This document shows, one piece after another, positions 17,865 to 27,503 of a stretch of 64,000 nucleotides of DNA. Source of the stretch: Roseofilum casamattae BLCC-M143. GTDB lineage: Bacteria; Cyanobacteriota; Cyanobacteriia; Cyanobacteriales; Desertifilaceae. Positions within the stretch are counted from its first letter, which is position 1; each line of letters opens with the position of its first letter. The notes below the pieces were generated by a model. It had not been told where the DNA came from. It searched no databases and saw only the letters and a program-made list of their open reading frames with translations. Where the stretch lies: positions 1 through 64,000 of the forward strand of contig NZ_JAQOSQ010000010.1 in the NCBI RefSeq assembly GCF_030068455.1. Direction: 5' to 3'. The translations under genes and the position numbers were made by a program.

Positions 17865-19265
17865 CTAAGCTCTGGGCGCTCTTGGAGGAATAGCATACCA
17901 CCCATACCAGTGATGAACCGCTAACCAGCTTACGGACAAGAGTGCCGCTAAACTTAAGGTTAAACCGCTATAAGGAACCAACAAACCCAAAACCGGGAAG
18001 ACGCCTCCAGCAACCGTAGCGATGAACGCTGCTAAAGACTCGCGCCGGTTGTCTCCCAGTCCCCAGGCTAAACCGAGTAAAATGAAAGAAATACCACACC
18101 AGGCCAACTCTGCATTGATGACGCGACTGAGATACGTCAGAGCGAGAATGCAAGCAAAAAAGACCGCGCAAGCAATGCCCACATCGCGCAAATAAATAGG
18201 CAAGGATAGATATAATAAAATCAGCCACCATAACAGCAGTCCGGGAGCCAGCAACAACAAGCGCGGCAGCACTCCCGTTCGTCCCACCGGATTGCTCGCC
18301 GTAAACACGCCAAAGGGGTTGCGCACCGAAACATTATCCGCAAACACCCAAGTAAACTGCTTTCCTTGACCTTCCGCTACGGTTTGAGTCGGCATAATAC
18401 CGCTGGCAAAATCTGCTTTCGGAAAATTAGCGATCGCCGTTAACTGAAAATTAGATAGCAATTGCCCATTGGCATTGTAAACCCATCGCGGCGACCCCTG
18501 AGTCTGATACGTGACCCGAAATCGCGCCGTTTCTCCAGACTCCAGAGCTAAGGGAAATCCGTAATCTCCGGGATTAATTGGTTCCAAACGTACCCCATCG
18601 CGCTCCACCCGAAAATTCTGCAAGATCGTATAATTATAGGGCGGTTGCATTTCAAAAAAGAAATCCTCCCGCTCACCCAACAAGTTTGTTACTTGATACT
18701 CTCCCGCAAACTCGACCTGATAGACTGGTAAATCCGTTGACGCATCCATCATTTGATTGAGAACCACCTCAATCTGGGAAGATTCCAACGTCAGATACCG
18801 ATTGACCTCCTGTACCTCTTCCACCTCCACATACTCGCCATCAACATAGCGATTAAATGTATAAGTTTGCTCAATGGTATAGCGCATTTGCGGAGCGGCT
18901 TGCTCTAACCGATCTCGACTCAGCATTTGCGCGGCTTCCACCACCTGCGCTTGCTCCCAATGATGATAGCGATTCGCTAAAGTCGTACAGAAAAAAAAGC
19001 CAATGGAGATCGCCACCAGCAACACCGTGCCATGTTGCAGGACATCCAGAAGGCGATCGTAGCTCTCCAACCATTTGGAAGTCCAGCGCAGGCGATCGCG
19101 ATCGCTGCGCAGAGCAAAACCCAAAGCAGCCAGAACTAACCCGAAGGCCCCCACCAATATAATTAAAATAAGAAAAACGGTAAAAACCGTACTACCAAAT
19201 TGGATTAACTCTTGAGGATGAGTAAGATCGGGTAAATTAGGGATACCTTCAGGAAGTCTAAACAT
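17865..19265 (-). CDS. Membrane protein with large periplasmic domain, unknown function
   Basis: A 466-residue protein I do not recognise. It has two N-terminal membrane helices (about 24-51 and 78-95), a soluble, probably periplasmic, beta-rich domain (about 96-330) containing VQEVNRYLTLESSQIEV and ESGETARFRVTYQTQ, then about six C-terminal helices (336-460). The topology resembles CreD-type inner membrane proteins, but I see no decisive motif. Its stop lies 20 nt upstream of the preferred start of the glycosyltransferase gene, which implies a two-gene operon and perhaps a role in exporting or presenting the same glycan or acceptor. Confidence 0.78.
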   Translation of the reverse strand: MFRLPEGIPNLPDLTHPQELIQFGSTVFTVFLILIILVGAFGLVLAALGFALRSDRDRLRWTSKWLESYDRLLDVLQHGTVLLVAISIGFFFCTTLANRYHHWEQAQVVEAAQMLSRDRLEQAAPQMRYTIEQTYTFNRYVDGEYVEVEEVQEVNRYLTLESSQIEVVLNQMMDASTDLPVYQVEFAGEYQVTNLLGEREDFFFEMQPPYNYTILQNFRVERDGVRLEPINPGDYGFPLALESGETARFRVTYQTQGSPRWVYNANGQLLSNFQLTAIANFPKADFASGIMPTQTVAEGQGKQFTWVFADNVSVRNPFGVFTASNPVGRTGVLPRLLLLAPGLLLWWLILLYLSLPIYLRDVGIACAVFFACILALTYLSRVINAELAWCGISFILLGLAWGLGDNRRESLAAFIATVAGGVFPVLGLLVPYSGLTLSLAALLSVSWLAVHHWYGWYAIPPRAPRA

Positions 19266-19301
19266 AGATTTTGCTGAGTTCGTCTAAGGAATCGCAATGA
19301 G

Positions 19302-19321
19302 AAAGAGGCGATCGCCTCTTT
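19302..19321. promoter_or_regulatory. Perfect 20-nt palindrome in a divergent intergenic region
   Basis: AAAGAGGCGATCGCCTCTTT is a perfect palindrome centred on a HIP1 core. It lies between two divergently transcribed genes (starts at 19265 and 19425), so it could be an operator or a transcript-end hairpin. HIP1 alone explains the inner eight bases but not the flanking symmetry. Confidence 0.4.
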
Positions 19322-19424
19322 GTCGGTTTTCTGATTCCACCCTACCTTATCCCCACCGCCAACGAAATGACCAACACGACGGATAGACTGTCCACTACTA
19401 TCAACGATCGACGATCGACGCTTT

Positions 19425-20849
19425 ATGAATCATCATCGGATGCATCCAACTCAAGTCGATATCTTGGTGGTTGATGATACAGCAACGAACTTGAGTTTAC
19501 TCACTCAATTGTTATCAACCCAGGGATATAAAGTCCGCGTTGCGCGCAATGGAGGATTTGCCTTGCGTTCTGCGTCCTCTTCTCCTCCTACCCTCATTTT
19601 ACTGGATATCATGATGCCAGATATGGACGGCTATCAGGTCTGCGAGGCGCTCAAACGCAATCCCGATACTCAAGATGTTCCGGTCATTTTTTTAAGTGCT
19701 TCCGATGAAGTTCTTGATAAAATCCAAGCTTTTGGAGTCGGTGGAGTTGATTATATTACCAAGCCGTTTGAAAGCGTCGAAGTCTTAGCGAGGATTGAAA
19801 ATCAACTGCGGTTGCGATCGCTACAACTGCAACTGCAAACGCAAAATCAACACCTATTAGCCGAAATCGAAAAGCGCAAGGCCACTGAAACCTCTCTCGA
19901 TCGCTCGAGCACCCTCTTATGGGGAATCTTAAACAGTTCTCTCGATGGAATTTCTGCCCTCGAATCCGTTCGCGATGCCCAAGGAAATATTATCGATTTC
20001 CGTTGGTTATTGGCGAACCCCGTAGCGACGCAATGGGCGAACACAGGTAATTTGAAAGGCAAGTTCTTGCTGGAAGAATTGCCCGGCCTTTCCCATAGTG
20101 GGTTGTTTGAATGGTATATTTCCGTTGTCGAAACGGGTGAAACGATTCAAAAGGAAATTTACTATACCCATGAAGGGATGGAAGAGTGGTTCGAGATTAT
20201 GTTAGTTAAATTAGGAGATGGACTGACTGCAACATTTCGCAATATTACTCAACGAAAAGCTATTGAAATTGCTTTAGAAAAAACAAATTTAGAGTTAGAA
20301 AATCAAGCCAATCTAGATGGGTTAACCCAAATTGCCAACCGGCGAAGATTCGATCAATATCTGAACAAAGAATGGCGGAGAATGCGCCGAGAACAGCAAC
20401 CCTTATCTCTGATTTTATGTGATGTAGATTACTTCAAACTGTATAATGATAGTTACGGACACCAAGCCGGCGATCGCTGTTTAATTGAAGTAGCGAAAAC
20501 TCTAGAAAAGAGCCTGAAACGACCGGCAGATTTGGTTGCTCGGTATGGAGGGGAAGAATTTGCAATTATTTTACCCAATACTCACCTAAATGGTGCCGTG
20601 AATGTCGCAGAAGATATTCGCCAAGCTATCCACGAACGCTATATTTCCCACGAATATTCGCAAGTTAGAAACTATATCACTCTGAGTTTGGGAATTAGTA
20701 GTATTATTCCCTCTCGCGGTGACTCTCCAGAAATTCTGATTTCTTATACCGATCGCGCTCTGTATCAAGCCAAACAGAAAGGACGCGATCGATTGGAGTA
20801 TATAGATGTTTCGACCTCATCTTCAACAATTATTAAAGGAGTCAGCTAA
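19425..20849 (+). CDS. Response regulator diguanylate cyclase (REC-PAS-GGDEF)
   Basis: A 474-residue protein. The REC domain (about 11-130) has the phospho-acceptor Asp in LILLDIMMPDMDGY and the conserved Lys in ITKPF. A coiled coil and a PAS-like domain (about 165-290) follow, and then a GGDEF domain (about 300-465) with an active-site YGGEEFAII. Five residues before the motif is RPAD, a match to the RxxD inhibitory site, so the enzyme should be product-inhibited. It makes cyclic di-GMP in response to phosphorylation by a partner kinase, none of which adjoins it. The nearest candidates are the kinases at 41393-51169, whose REC domains are of the same subtype. Confidence 0.92.
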   Translation: MNHHRMHPTQVDILVVDDTATNLSLLTQLLSTQGYKVRVARNGGFALRSASSSPPTLILLDIMMPDMDGYQVCEALKRNPDTQDVPVIFLSASDEVLDKIQAFGVGGVDYITKPFESVEVLARIENQLRLRSLQLQLQTQNQHLLAEIEKRKATETSLDRSSTLLWGILNSSLDGISALESVRDAQGNIIDFRWLLANPVATQWANTGNLKGKFLLEELPGLSHSGLFEWYISVVETGETIQKEIYYTHEGMEEWFEIMLVKLGDGLTATFRNITQRKAIEIALEKTNLELENQANLDGLTQIANRRRFDQYLNKEWRRMRREQQPLSLILCDVDYFKLYNDSYGHQAGDRCLIEVAKTLEKSLKRPADLVARYGGEEFAIILPNTHLNGAVNVAEDIRQAIHERYISHEYSQVRNYITLSLGISSIIPSRGDSPEILISYTDRALYQAKQKGRDRLEYIDVSTSSSTIIKGVS

Positions 20850-20882
20850 TCTCATCAGTTCTAGCTGTAAGTTCAGACGATC

Positions 20883-22118
20883 CTAAAGAGCATAAATATC
20901 TCGCCCTTTCCCTAAAGCATAGCGTAGAGAATGGCGAAGATCTTTACTCGATTGAGTTAAAAAGATGAAGAGACCTAACCATAAGAATCCGGTAGCCCAG
21001 ATAAAAACAGTTTGATACGAGGAAGACGCCACAATGACTCCAGCGAAGGGGCCGGCTAAAGCAATCCCGACATCAAATCCTCCCAAACACAGTCCCAATA
21101 ACCGTCCGCGTTCTTCAGGATAAGCGCGATCGGCAACAATCGCAGAAATAGTCGGAATCATTAAGCCAAAGCCAGCTCCTTCTAACACTCCAGCCAATAA
21201 AAATAACTCGGCACTATTGGCAAAGACGAGCAGACACATCGAGATACTGTAGAGAAATAAACTGAGAGAAACGAATAACCCGCGACCGATGCGATCGCTC
21301 AACGGACCGGAGACAATGCGTACGGCAAATGAGGCGATCGCAGCCGCACTAAAAAACCATCCTCCATTAAAATTAACTCCAGTTTCGGCAATTAACAATG
21401 AAACAAAACTGGTCATTGCACCAAAGGCGAGACCGACGTGGAAAAGCACTAAGGTTAATATCCTTACCCGAGGGCCGGTCAATAAGTTCCATAACTCTGA
21501 AAATTCTCCTGGGGAACTCTCCTGCTGTAAGTTCTTCTCAGCAGAGCGCTGTTCCCGAACTTGACTGATAATGGTTAAACACAACAGTCCCAAACTTCCG
21601 GTCACGCAAAAGAGCGAAGTATTGCCGAAAGATTCTTGTACTAATCCTCCCAAAGCCGGGCCAATAGCAACACCAATAGGATTAATCAAACTCATATATC
21701 CCAACAGTTCTCCGCGACTTTCTGCCGGAGCAATATCGGCGACCAAGGCAATATAGCCGGTGGTAAAGGCTGCCAAACTAATGCCATGAAACGTTCTAAC
21801 GACCATTAACCAAGGTACGGAATCCACCAGTAAATAGCAAAAAGGAGCCAGACCGGATATGGTGGCTCCAATTAACAGAACGGCTTTGCGACTGCGGCGA
21901 TCTGCGGTTGTCCCGATCCAAGGTCTCGACCCCAAGAGACCGATCGCAAATGCTCCCATGACCAAACCCAACTGCTGGGGATTCACCTCTAGGTCTCGCA
22001 AATAGAGAGGTAAAGTTGGTAACAATGACCCAATACTTGCCCAAAATAATAAACCTGCTCCGAACATTAGAAGCAGGTTTGCGCGTTGGCTCGTGGTGAG
22101 GGTGAGAAAAACCTTCAA
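20883..22118 (-). CDS. MFS transporter (multidrug-efflux type)
   Basis: A 411-residue major facilitator with twelve predicted membrane helices. The loop after helix 2 carries the family-type motif GLLGSRPWIGTTADRRSRK, and a related GPLSDRIGRG occurs in the second half. The opening (LLFWASIGSLLPTLPLYLRDL) and the pattern around GPALGGLVQESFG match DHA1-like exporters. The substrate cannot be told from sequence. It is convergent with the diguanylate cyclase gene, only 33 bp away, and monocistronic in appearance. Confidence 0.88.
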   Translation of the reverse strand: MKVFLTLTTSQRANLLLMFGAGLLFWASIGSLLPTLPLYLRDLEVNPQQLGLVMGAFAIGLLGSRPWIGTTADRRSRKAVLLIGATISGLAPFCYLLVDSVPWLMVVRTFHGISLAAFTTGYIALVADIAPAESRGELLGYMSLINPIGVAIGPALGGLVQESFGNTSLFCVTGSLGLLCLTIISQVREQRSAEKNLQQESSPGEFSELWNLLTGPRVRILTLVLFHVGLAFGAMTSFVSLLIAETGVNFNGGWFFSAAAIASFAVRIVSGPLSDRIGRGLFVSLSLFLYSISMCLLVFANSAELFLLAGVLEGAGFGLMIPTISAIVADRAYPEERGRLLGLCLGGFDVGIALAGPFAGVIVASSSYQTVFIWATGFLWLGLFIFLTQSSKDLRHSLRYALGKGRDIYAL

Positions 22119-22273
22119 TATCTTGCTCGGGTAAGGTTCGCTCCCTCAGTATAGCGATTCTCAGTTATGGAGAACGAACGTAACCCAAAAACAGGGCGAA
22201 ATTGAGATGCGATCGCGAAGCTGACGAGCAGCAAATTAATGCTGTACGAGTATTCAATGTAGAGTTTAATTGA

Positions 22274-22474
22274 CTAGAGAGCCTGACGAGACACCAACTT
22301 TTCTAGATCGGCTTGAGTTTGTTGCAGAAGTTCTTCTCGGCTATTGGTCGCCGGCTTGTATTTGGGAACTAAGTTTCGAGCTTGTAGCGCCATGTGAAGC
22401 TGGAGATGGGCCACATACTCGCTAAAATCTTCGCGCTGTGCTGAGTTGGGTTCTAAGTTCGATTGTAAATCCAA
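22274..22474 (-). CDS. Small hypothetical protein
   Basis: A 66-residue, strongly hydrophilic, mostly helical product with no membrane segment or cysteine. It contains FSEYVAHLQLHMALQARNLVPKY and a C-terminal LLQQTQADLEKLVSRQ helix. I do not recognise a family. Composition and clean start and stop favour a real gene, but the shortness leaves doubt. It lies downstream of the AI-2E family gene on the same strand, with a 136-bp gap. Confidence 0.55.
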   Translation of the reverse strand: MDLQSNLEPNSAQREDFSEYVAHLQLHMALQARNLVPKYKPATNSREELLQQTQADLEKLVSRQAL

Positions 22475-22610
22475 AGTGTTCTCCTCGCCGCTACGCTACT
22501 GGCTTTTACCAACATCCAAGAGATTATCATGGCTTTTCCGAGGGCCTTGAATTCCGCAATGAAGCTTAACGATTCCTTGTCGATCGCATCAGATAATGTA
22601 AATATTTGTA

Positions 22611-23729
22611 TTAATCCACCTCCGATCGCCCAACCTGTGCGCCTCCCGAGCCATCGGCGATCGCTCCAGAAGTCTTCATAGCTTTTTCCGCATCCAGCTT
22701 TGGTTGAATGTATAAATTTTCCAGAAGAGTCGCACCACCAGCCACCCAAGGGGGCACGATCAAGGCTCCAATAATGCCGAGAACTTGAGTCCCACCCAAT
22801 ACGGCGAGGAGCTGATATAGTGGATGCACTCCAACCGACGATCCGACTAAAAACGGATCGAGGATGTAAGTTTCGATATTCTGAATTACGACAAAGAAAA
22901 TCAAGACCCACAAAAAGACCCAACCCCCAGAAGCAATGGAAACGACGAGAGCGGGGATGGCGCCCAACACCGGGCCGATAAATGGGATTAAATTAGTAAC
23001 GCCGGCGATCGCGCCCAAACCGAGGGAAAATTCGCGCAAGCCTAAAATTCCCAAACCTAATGTGGTGACAATCCCTAGGATAAACGAGACTAACAACCGG
23101 CCGCGAATATAACTCCCCATGCGATAACTAATTGTCGGTATTTGTGCGGCAATGCGCTCTTCCCAGGGATGGGGAAGCAAACGAACAACACTCTTAATTA
23201 AGGTTTCGCTATCGGCCACCATATATCCCGAAATAAATAGAGACAAAATCAGACTAAATACCCCCCCAATAATCCCGCGCGTAATGCTATAGGAGCGCAA
23301 GACTAATTGTTGGCTCGAACGAATCAGCCAACTGGTAATTTGTTGGATATCGATTAAATTAAAGGCTTCTGGAGGCGTATTCGTCCAGTTGTCAACCACA
23401 TCCTCTGCTAACTTAATCAGAATTTCGGTGTAATAGGGCAACTTTTGAAGCAAGCGCTCGATTTGCTGAAACACTGTGGGACCAATTAATAATCCCAGTC
23501 CGGTCAAACCGGAGAGGAGCATTAAGTAGACTAAAATTACGCCCAACCATCGGGGAACGCGCAGATTTTCGGCAGCATCGACTAAGGGAGCGATCGAAGC
23601 CGCGAGCACGATGGAAATCATCAGCAAGAGCACTAGTCCTCGCAATTGCCATAGCAAGATAACTAGGAGAACTGAGAGCAAGACGAGGAAAAAGGTGGAT
23701 AGGGATAGTGTAATTGTTTTATCGCGCAT
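22611..23729 (-). CDS. AI-2E family transporter (PerM-like)
   Basis: A 372-residue integral membrane protein with the family's eight-helix layout. The conserved core GVTNLIPFIGPVLGAIPAL (about residues 237-255) and ILDPFLVGSSVGVHPL (about 288-303) are unmistakable. Members export small molecules, such as autoinducer-2 in the founding case, or move ions; the cyanobacterial substrate is unknown. The last 40 residues are a soluble tail. The gene lies between the small hypothetical gene and cysS, all on the minus strand. Confidence 0.9.
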   Translation of the reverse strand: MRDKTITLSLSTFFLVLLSVLLVILLWQLRGLVLLLMISIVLAASIAPLVDAAENLRVPRWLGVILVYLMLLSGLTGLGLLIGPTVFQQIERLLQKLPYYTEILIKLAEDVVDNWTNTPPEAFNLIDIQQITSWLIRSSQQLVLRSYSITRGIIGGVFSLILSLFISGYMVADSETLIKSVVRLLPHPWEERIAAQIPTISYRMGSYIRGRLLVSFILGIVTTLGLGILGLREFSLGLGAIAGVTNLIPFIGPVLGAIPALVVSIASGGWVFLWVLIFFVVIQNIETYILDPFLVGSSVGVHPLYQLLAVLGGTQVLGIIGALIVPPWVAGGATLLENLYIQPKLDAEKAMKTSGAIADGSGGAQVGRSEVD

Positions 23730-23796
23730 GAATTAATTCAAGACTAAAATCTAAAAAATGAGCGCACAATGATTGTGTTTTATTCTCCAACTCTGC

Positions 23797-25263
23797 TTAA
23801 TTGCGATGCCATTGCGTCAAGCCTCCCGGTTTATCGATCAGAGCAATTCCTTGCTCCTGTAAGGTGTCGCGAATGCGATCGGCTTCGGCAAAGTTTTTGG
23901 CATCGCGAGCTGCTTTTCTAGCTGCGATCGCATCTTCAATTTCCGCATCGCTTAACCCCAAGTCCGTCCCTGCACTTTCGCTTTCTTCAGTAACTTCTAA
24001 TCCCAACACTTGCGATAAAGCAACTAAGGTTTGCCACTGCTGATATAACTCATCGGAATCCACTGCGGTTTTTCCCTCATGAACCCATCGATTCCCTTCC
24101 CGATTTAAATCTTTAGCTAACTCAAATAAAACCGCCAAAGCCGCAGACGTATTCAAGTCATCATCCATGGCATTTTGGAATTTATCGACGCTTTCAGCAG
24201 TCAAACTCTCGCGCTGAGGAACGCGATCGAGCTGCCATCCCCAAGCCTGTCCGTGTTTGCTGCCGAATAACAATCCTTCTTTGAGAGTATCCCAAGCATT
24301 TTTCGCCGATGCGATCGCCTCTTCGGTAAAATCAATGGGTTTGCGATACTGAGCTTGCAACACGAATAAGCGCAACGCCATCGGTTCCGGTGCATTTTCG
24401 CTATCCAACAAATCGCGAATGGTCGTAAAGTTGCCCAAAGATTTGGACATTTTCTCCCCATCAACCGTAACGAACCCATTGTGCAACCAATAATGAGCCA
24501 AGGGTTTACCGCTCACCACCTCAGATTGCGCGATTTCATTTTCATGGTGCGGAAACGCCAGATCCGCACCACCGCAATGAATATCAATGCTGTCTCCCAA
24601 GCAGTCGCAGATCATGGCCGAACATTCAATATGCCATCCCGGACGACCTTGACCCCAAGGCGAGTCCCAACTCGGTTCGTCGGGTTTGGCACCTTTCCAC
24701 AACGCAAAGTCAAAGGGGTCTTGCTTTTTCGAGTCTTCTGTAGTTTCTGCTACTCGACCGGAAGCACCAGCCTGCATCTCCTCAAATTTACGTCCGGAGA
24801 GTTTCCCATACTCTTTAAATTCCCGGACTCGATAATAGACATCGCCTCCAGAAGCATAAGCAAACCCTTTCTCCTCCAACTGCTGGATCAGACGCACAAT
24901 TCCATCAAGAGTCTGAGTCGCTTTCGGGTATTGGTCGGCTTCCAAAACATTGAGGCGAGCCATATCCTCAAAGTAGGCTTCCGTAAATTTCTCGGAAACT
25001 GCTTCCATAGTAGATCCGGTTTCCCGAGCGCGGTTGAGAATCTTATCGTCAATATCCGTAAAGTTCTGCACGTAGCGGACCTGATAGCCAGACCATTGCA
25101 GGTAGCGCCGCAACGTATCCCAAGCAATGTACGATCGCGCATGACCCAGATGGCAGTAATCATAAACCGTTACACCGCAGCAATACATCTGCACTTGACC
25201 GGGTGTTTGGGACTGAAAAGGCTGCTGGCTGCGTCCGAGGGTGTTCGTTAGAGTTAAAGACAT
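23797..25263 (-). CDS. cysS: Cysteinyl-tRNA synthetase
   Basis: A 488-residue class I synthetase that attaches cysteine to tRNA-Cys. The HIGH motif appears as HLGH (residues 38-41), preceded by the zinc-ligand cysteine in YCCGVTVYD. The second zinc site lies in GWHIECSAM and the KMSKS loop is intact in EKMSKSLGN (about 270). HCGGADLAFPHHENEIAQSE is diagnostic for CysRS. The length is normal. The gene is single, with about 180 bp before the divergent gshA gene; thiol metabolism is thus represented on both sides of that spacer. Confidence 0.98.
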   Translation of the reverse strand: MSLTLTNTLGRSQQPFQSQTPGQVQMYCCGVTVYDYCHLGHARSYIAWDTLRRYLQWSGYQVRYVQNFTDIDDKILNRARETGSTMEAVSEKFTEAYFEDMARLNVLEADQYPKATQTLDGIVRLIQQLEEKGFAYASGGDVYYRVREFKEYGKLSGRKFEEMQAGASGRVAETTEDSKKQDPFDFALWKGAKPDEPSWDSPWGQGRPGWHIECSAMICDCLGDSIDIHCGGADLAFPHHENEIAQSEVVSGKPLAHYWLHNGFVTVDGEKMSKSLGNFTTIRDLLDSENAPEPMALRLFVLQAQYRKPIDFTEEAIASAKNAWDTLKEGLLFGSKHGQAWGWQLDRVPQRESLTAESVDKFQNAMDDDLNTSAALAVLFELAKDLNREGNRWVHEGKTAVDSDELYQQWQTLVALSQVLGLEVTEESESAGTDLGLSDAEIEDAIAARKAARDAKNFAEADRIRDTLQEQGIALIDKPGGLTQWHRN

Positions 25264-25443
25264 CGTAGGTAGAGAAGCGATCGCGCTCTGAGTACGCCAT
25301 CGATAAATTGGTCAGTGACAATCATACCAATTTCGGCCTAGAGGAAGCGGGCCGAATTTCCGAGGCGATCGATCCGCAGGGTCAGGGAACGCTATAAGCT
25401 AGAGGAAGAAAGACTGCTCTACCGCACTACTCGAGTCATTCCT

Positions 25444-26595
25444 ATGCTCCTCTCCAAAGGCTTTGAAGTTGAGATCTACACCGGTACGCGCCAAGGCGAA
25501 ATTGTTGGCCTCTCCGATAAAATTACCGCAAATCTCCATGGCTTTGTCCGAGAACCGGATAGCCGCAACGTTGAATATACCACTGCTCCCTTCTGTCGCT
25601 ACGAAAGTTTGCTCTGCGAGTTAGTCACTCCAAGACAGCGCTTGCGCAATTATCTGCAAGAGCTAGGGGATTATACGCTGATTCCGGGCAGTACCTTATC
25701 TTTAGGGGGAGGCGATCGCTTCTATATCTCCGATCCGAATAATCCCTACTATAAATATATAGAAGAGACTTACGGCACGAATGTTGTTACGGCTAGTATC
25801 CACATTAATATAGGTATCTCCGATCCGGAACACCTGATGCGCGCTTGTCGGTTAATTCGGTTGGAAGCACCTCTGTATTTGGCCTTGAGCGCGTCTTCCC
25901 CGTTTTTTAACGGAGAAGTAACCGGATATCATTCCACCCGCTGGAGCGTATTTCCGCAAACGCCGCAATGGGTTCCTTTATTTGAGAGCCATCGCCACTA
26001 TATAGAATGGACGCAAGAGCAGTTGGCAGCCGGAACCATGCAAAATGTCCGCCATCTTTGGAGTTCGGTTCGTCCCAATGGCGATCGCCGACCCTACAGC
26101 CTGAACCGACTGGAGCTGAGAATTTGCGATCTGGTCACCGATCCCATTGCTCTATTAGCCATTACGGCGTTGCTCGAAGCCAGAATTATGCAAGTCTTGG
26201 AGGATCCTTACCTCGATCCCCTCGCGAGCAGTACCATTGCCGAACCTCATCGAGCCTACCGTTTGGTGGAGCTAACGGCAGAAAACGAACAATTGGTGGC
26301 GCGATCGAGTCTCGACGCTAAATTGATCCATTGGCAAGATGGCAAAGAGATCTCTGCTCGAGAATGGATCGCTCAGCTCTACGATCGCGTTTGGCCCTTA
26401 GCCAAAGAACGAGGTTTTAGTTGTTTTCTCTCCCCAGTGAAAAAGATTTTGCGCCAGGGAAATGAAAGCCTCCGCTGGTTGAGTGACTATCAACTCCACG
26501 GCAATCTCGCTGCAACGATCCAACAAGCGATCGCCACCTTGGAGAAAGACGAACGAGAGTTAGTCGAATCTCTCTGTCATCCTCTGGTGGCTTAA
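25444..26595 (+). CDS. gshA: Glutamate-cysteine ligase, cyanobacterial type
   Basis: A 383-residue enzyme of the cyanobacterial GshA family, which makes gamma-glutamylcysteine from glutamate, cysteine and ATP in the first step of glutathione synthesis. The N-terminus FEVEIYTGTRQGEIVGLSD, then EPDSRNVEYTTAP, TASIHINIGI and LELRICDLVTDP are characteristic. The product is cytosolic. The start at 25444 fits the family length; no clear Shine-Dalgarno sequence precedes it. The gene is monocistronic by spacing (118 bp to trmL). Confidence 0.95.
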   Translation: MLLSKGFEVEIYTGTRQGEIVGLSDKITANLHGFVREPDSRNVEYTTAPFCRYESLLCELVTPRQRLRNYLQELGDYTLIPGSTLSLGGGDRFYISDPNNPYYKYIEETYGTNVVTASIHINIGISDPEHLMRACRLIRLEAPLYLALSASSPFFNGEVTGYHSTRWSVFPQTPQWVPLFESHRHYIEWTQEQLAAGTMQNVRHLWSSVRPNGDRRPYSLNRLELRICDLVTDPIALLAITALLEARIMQVLEDPYLDPLASSTIAEPHRAYRLVELTAENEQLVARSSLDAKLIHWQDGKEISAREWIAQLYDRVWPLAKERGFSCFLSPVKKILRQGNESLRWLSDYQLHGNLAATIQQAIATLEKDERELVESLCHPLVA

Positions 26596-26713
26596 AAAAG
26601 ACACTAGGGATCGTTCGTTTATCTCGATGTGAGTTATAAGTTTTTCTGATAAATTTCCCTCTCATCCGATCCTCGGATCGTACGTTTGAACACTTTTTCC
26701 TCTCTTTGCTGCC

Positions 26714-27181
26714 ATGGTTAAGGTTGTCCTGGTTCATCCCCAAATTCCCCCGAATACCGGTAATGTGGCTCGAACCTGCGCGGCCACTTGCACTCCGCTG
26801 CACTTAGTCGGCCCTCTCGGATTTGAAATTAGCGATCGCACGCTCAAACGAGCTGGCTTGGACTACTGGCCCTTCGTAAATTTAACCCAACATCAAGATT
26901 GGCCGGAATTCACCAGCTACCACAAACACCATGGAGGACGGTGTATTGGCTTTAGCACCTCTGGCAAAATCAACTATCTCGATTTCTCATTTCATCCGGA
27001 TGATTGGCTGCTCATGGGTAGTGAAACTCAAGGGCTATCTTCCGAGTCTCTGGATTATTGTCACTCTGTAGTCAAAATTCCCATGGCTCAACCTGGAGTT
27101 CGCAGTCTTAATTTATCCGTAAGTACTGCTATCGGACTGTTTGAAGCGCTTCGTCAAGTAGGCGAGCTGCGGAAATTATAG
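26714..27181 (+). CDS. trmL: tRNA (cytidine/uridine-34 2'-O)-methyltransferase
   Basis: A 155-residue SPOUT methyltransferase that methylates the wobble ribose of certain tRNA-Leu species with S-adenosylmethionine. The three motifs of the family are visible: PPNTGNVARTC (about 12-22), MGSETQGLS (about 101-109) and GVRSLNLSVSTAIGLFEAL (about 131-149), which forms the trefoil knot. The length is typical of TrmL. The gene stands alone between gshA and a long non-coding leader. Confidence 0.94.
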   Translation: MVKVVLVHPQIPPNTGNVARTCAATCTPLHLVGPLGFEISDRTLKRAGLDYWPFVNLTQHQDWPEFTSYHKHHGGRCIGFSTSGKINYLDFSFHPDDWLLMGSETQGLSSESLDYCHSVVKIPMAQPGVRSLNLSVSTAIGLFEALRQVGELRKL

Positions 27182-27503
27182 ATCGATTTTGCCGTATTAC
27201 CCGGAAATTTAATAAGAAATTTATATAATATGTATCAGTAGAAACGAACAAAACTCTCAATCTAAAGTACCGTGAAGCCTATAGCTTGGGATGACAATTT
27301 GAATACTCAAGGCTAAAATCATTGAGAACAAATTTGACCCTTGTCAGATTTGGAAAAGCAAGGTAACCTTGCCTAAGCAAACGGCAGTATGCGATCGAAA
27401 TCAGCGATCTGATGTGTTTGCGATCGCAAGCCTACAGGTTTAAACTGCACAAACTGTTTCATCGGCTGTTCGTCGAACAGCTCGTCTATTAGGAGGTCGT
27501 TCT
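27182..27503 (+). promoter_or_regulatory. Long leader of the M23 peptidase gene
   Basis: No gene is seen in these 322 bp. A TATAAT at 27224-27229 is a candidate -10 box, although no good -35 is in place. A compact hairpin GCTGTTC-GTC-GAACAGC (27465-27481) sits just before a consensus AGGAGG (27491-27496), seven bases ahead of a TTG start. A leader of about 270 nt with a hairpin next to the ribosome-binding site suggests possible post-transcriptional control, but I cannot match it to a known riboswitch class. Confidence 0.45.

Noticed and set aside
24481-25251. A 256-codon open frame opposite cysS
   Set aside because: It is fully antisense to a complete, motif-bearing CysRS and has no family-like sequence.
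27182-27503. A c-di-AMP (ydaO-type) riboswitch ahead of the cell-wall peptidase
   Set aside because: The long leader and the gene type made it plausible, but the conserved core sequences are not recognisable.
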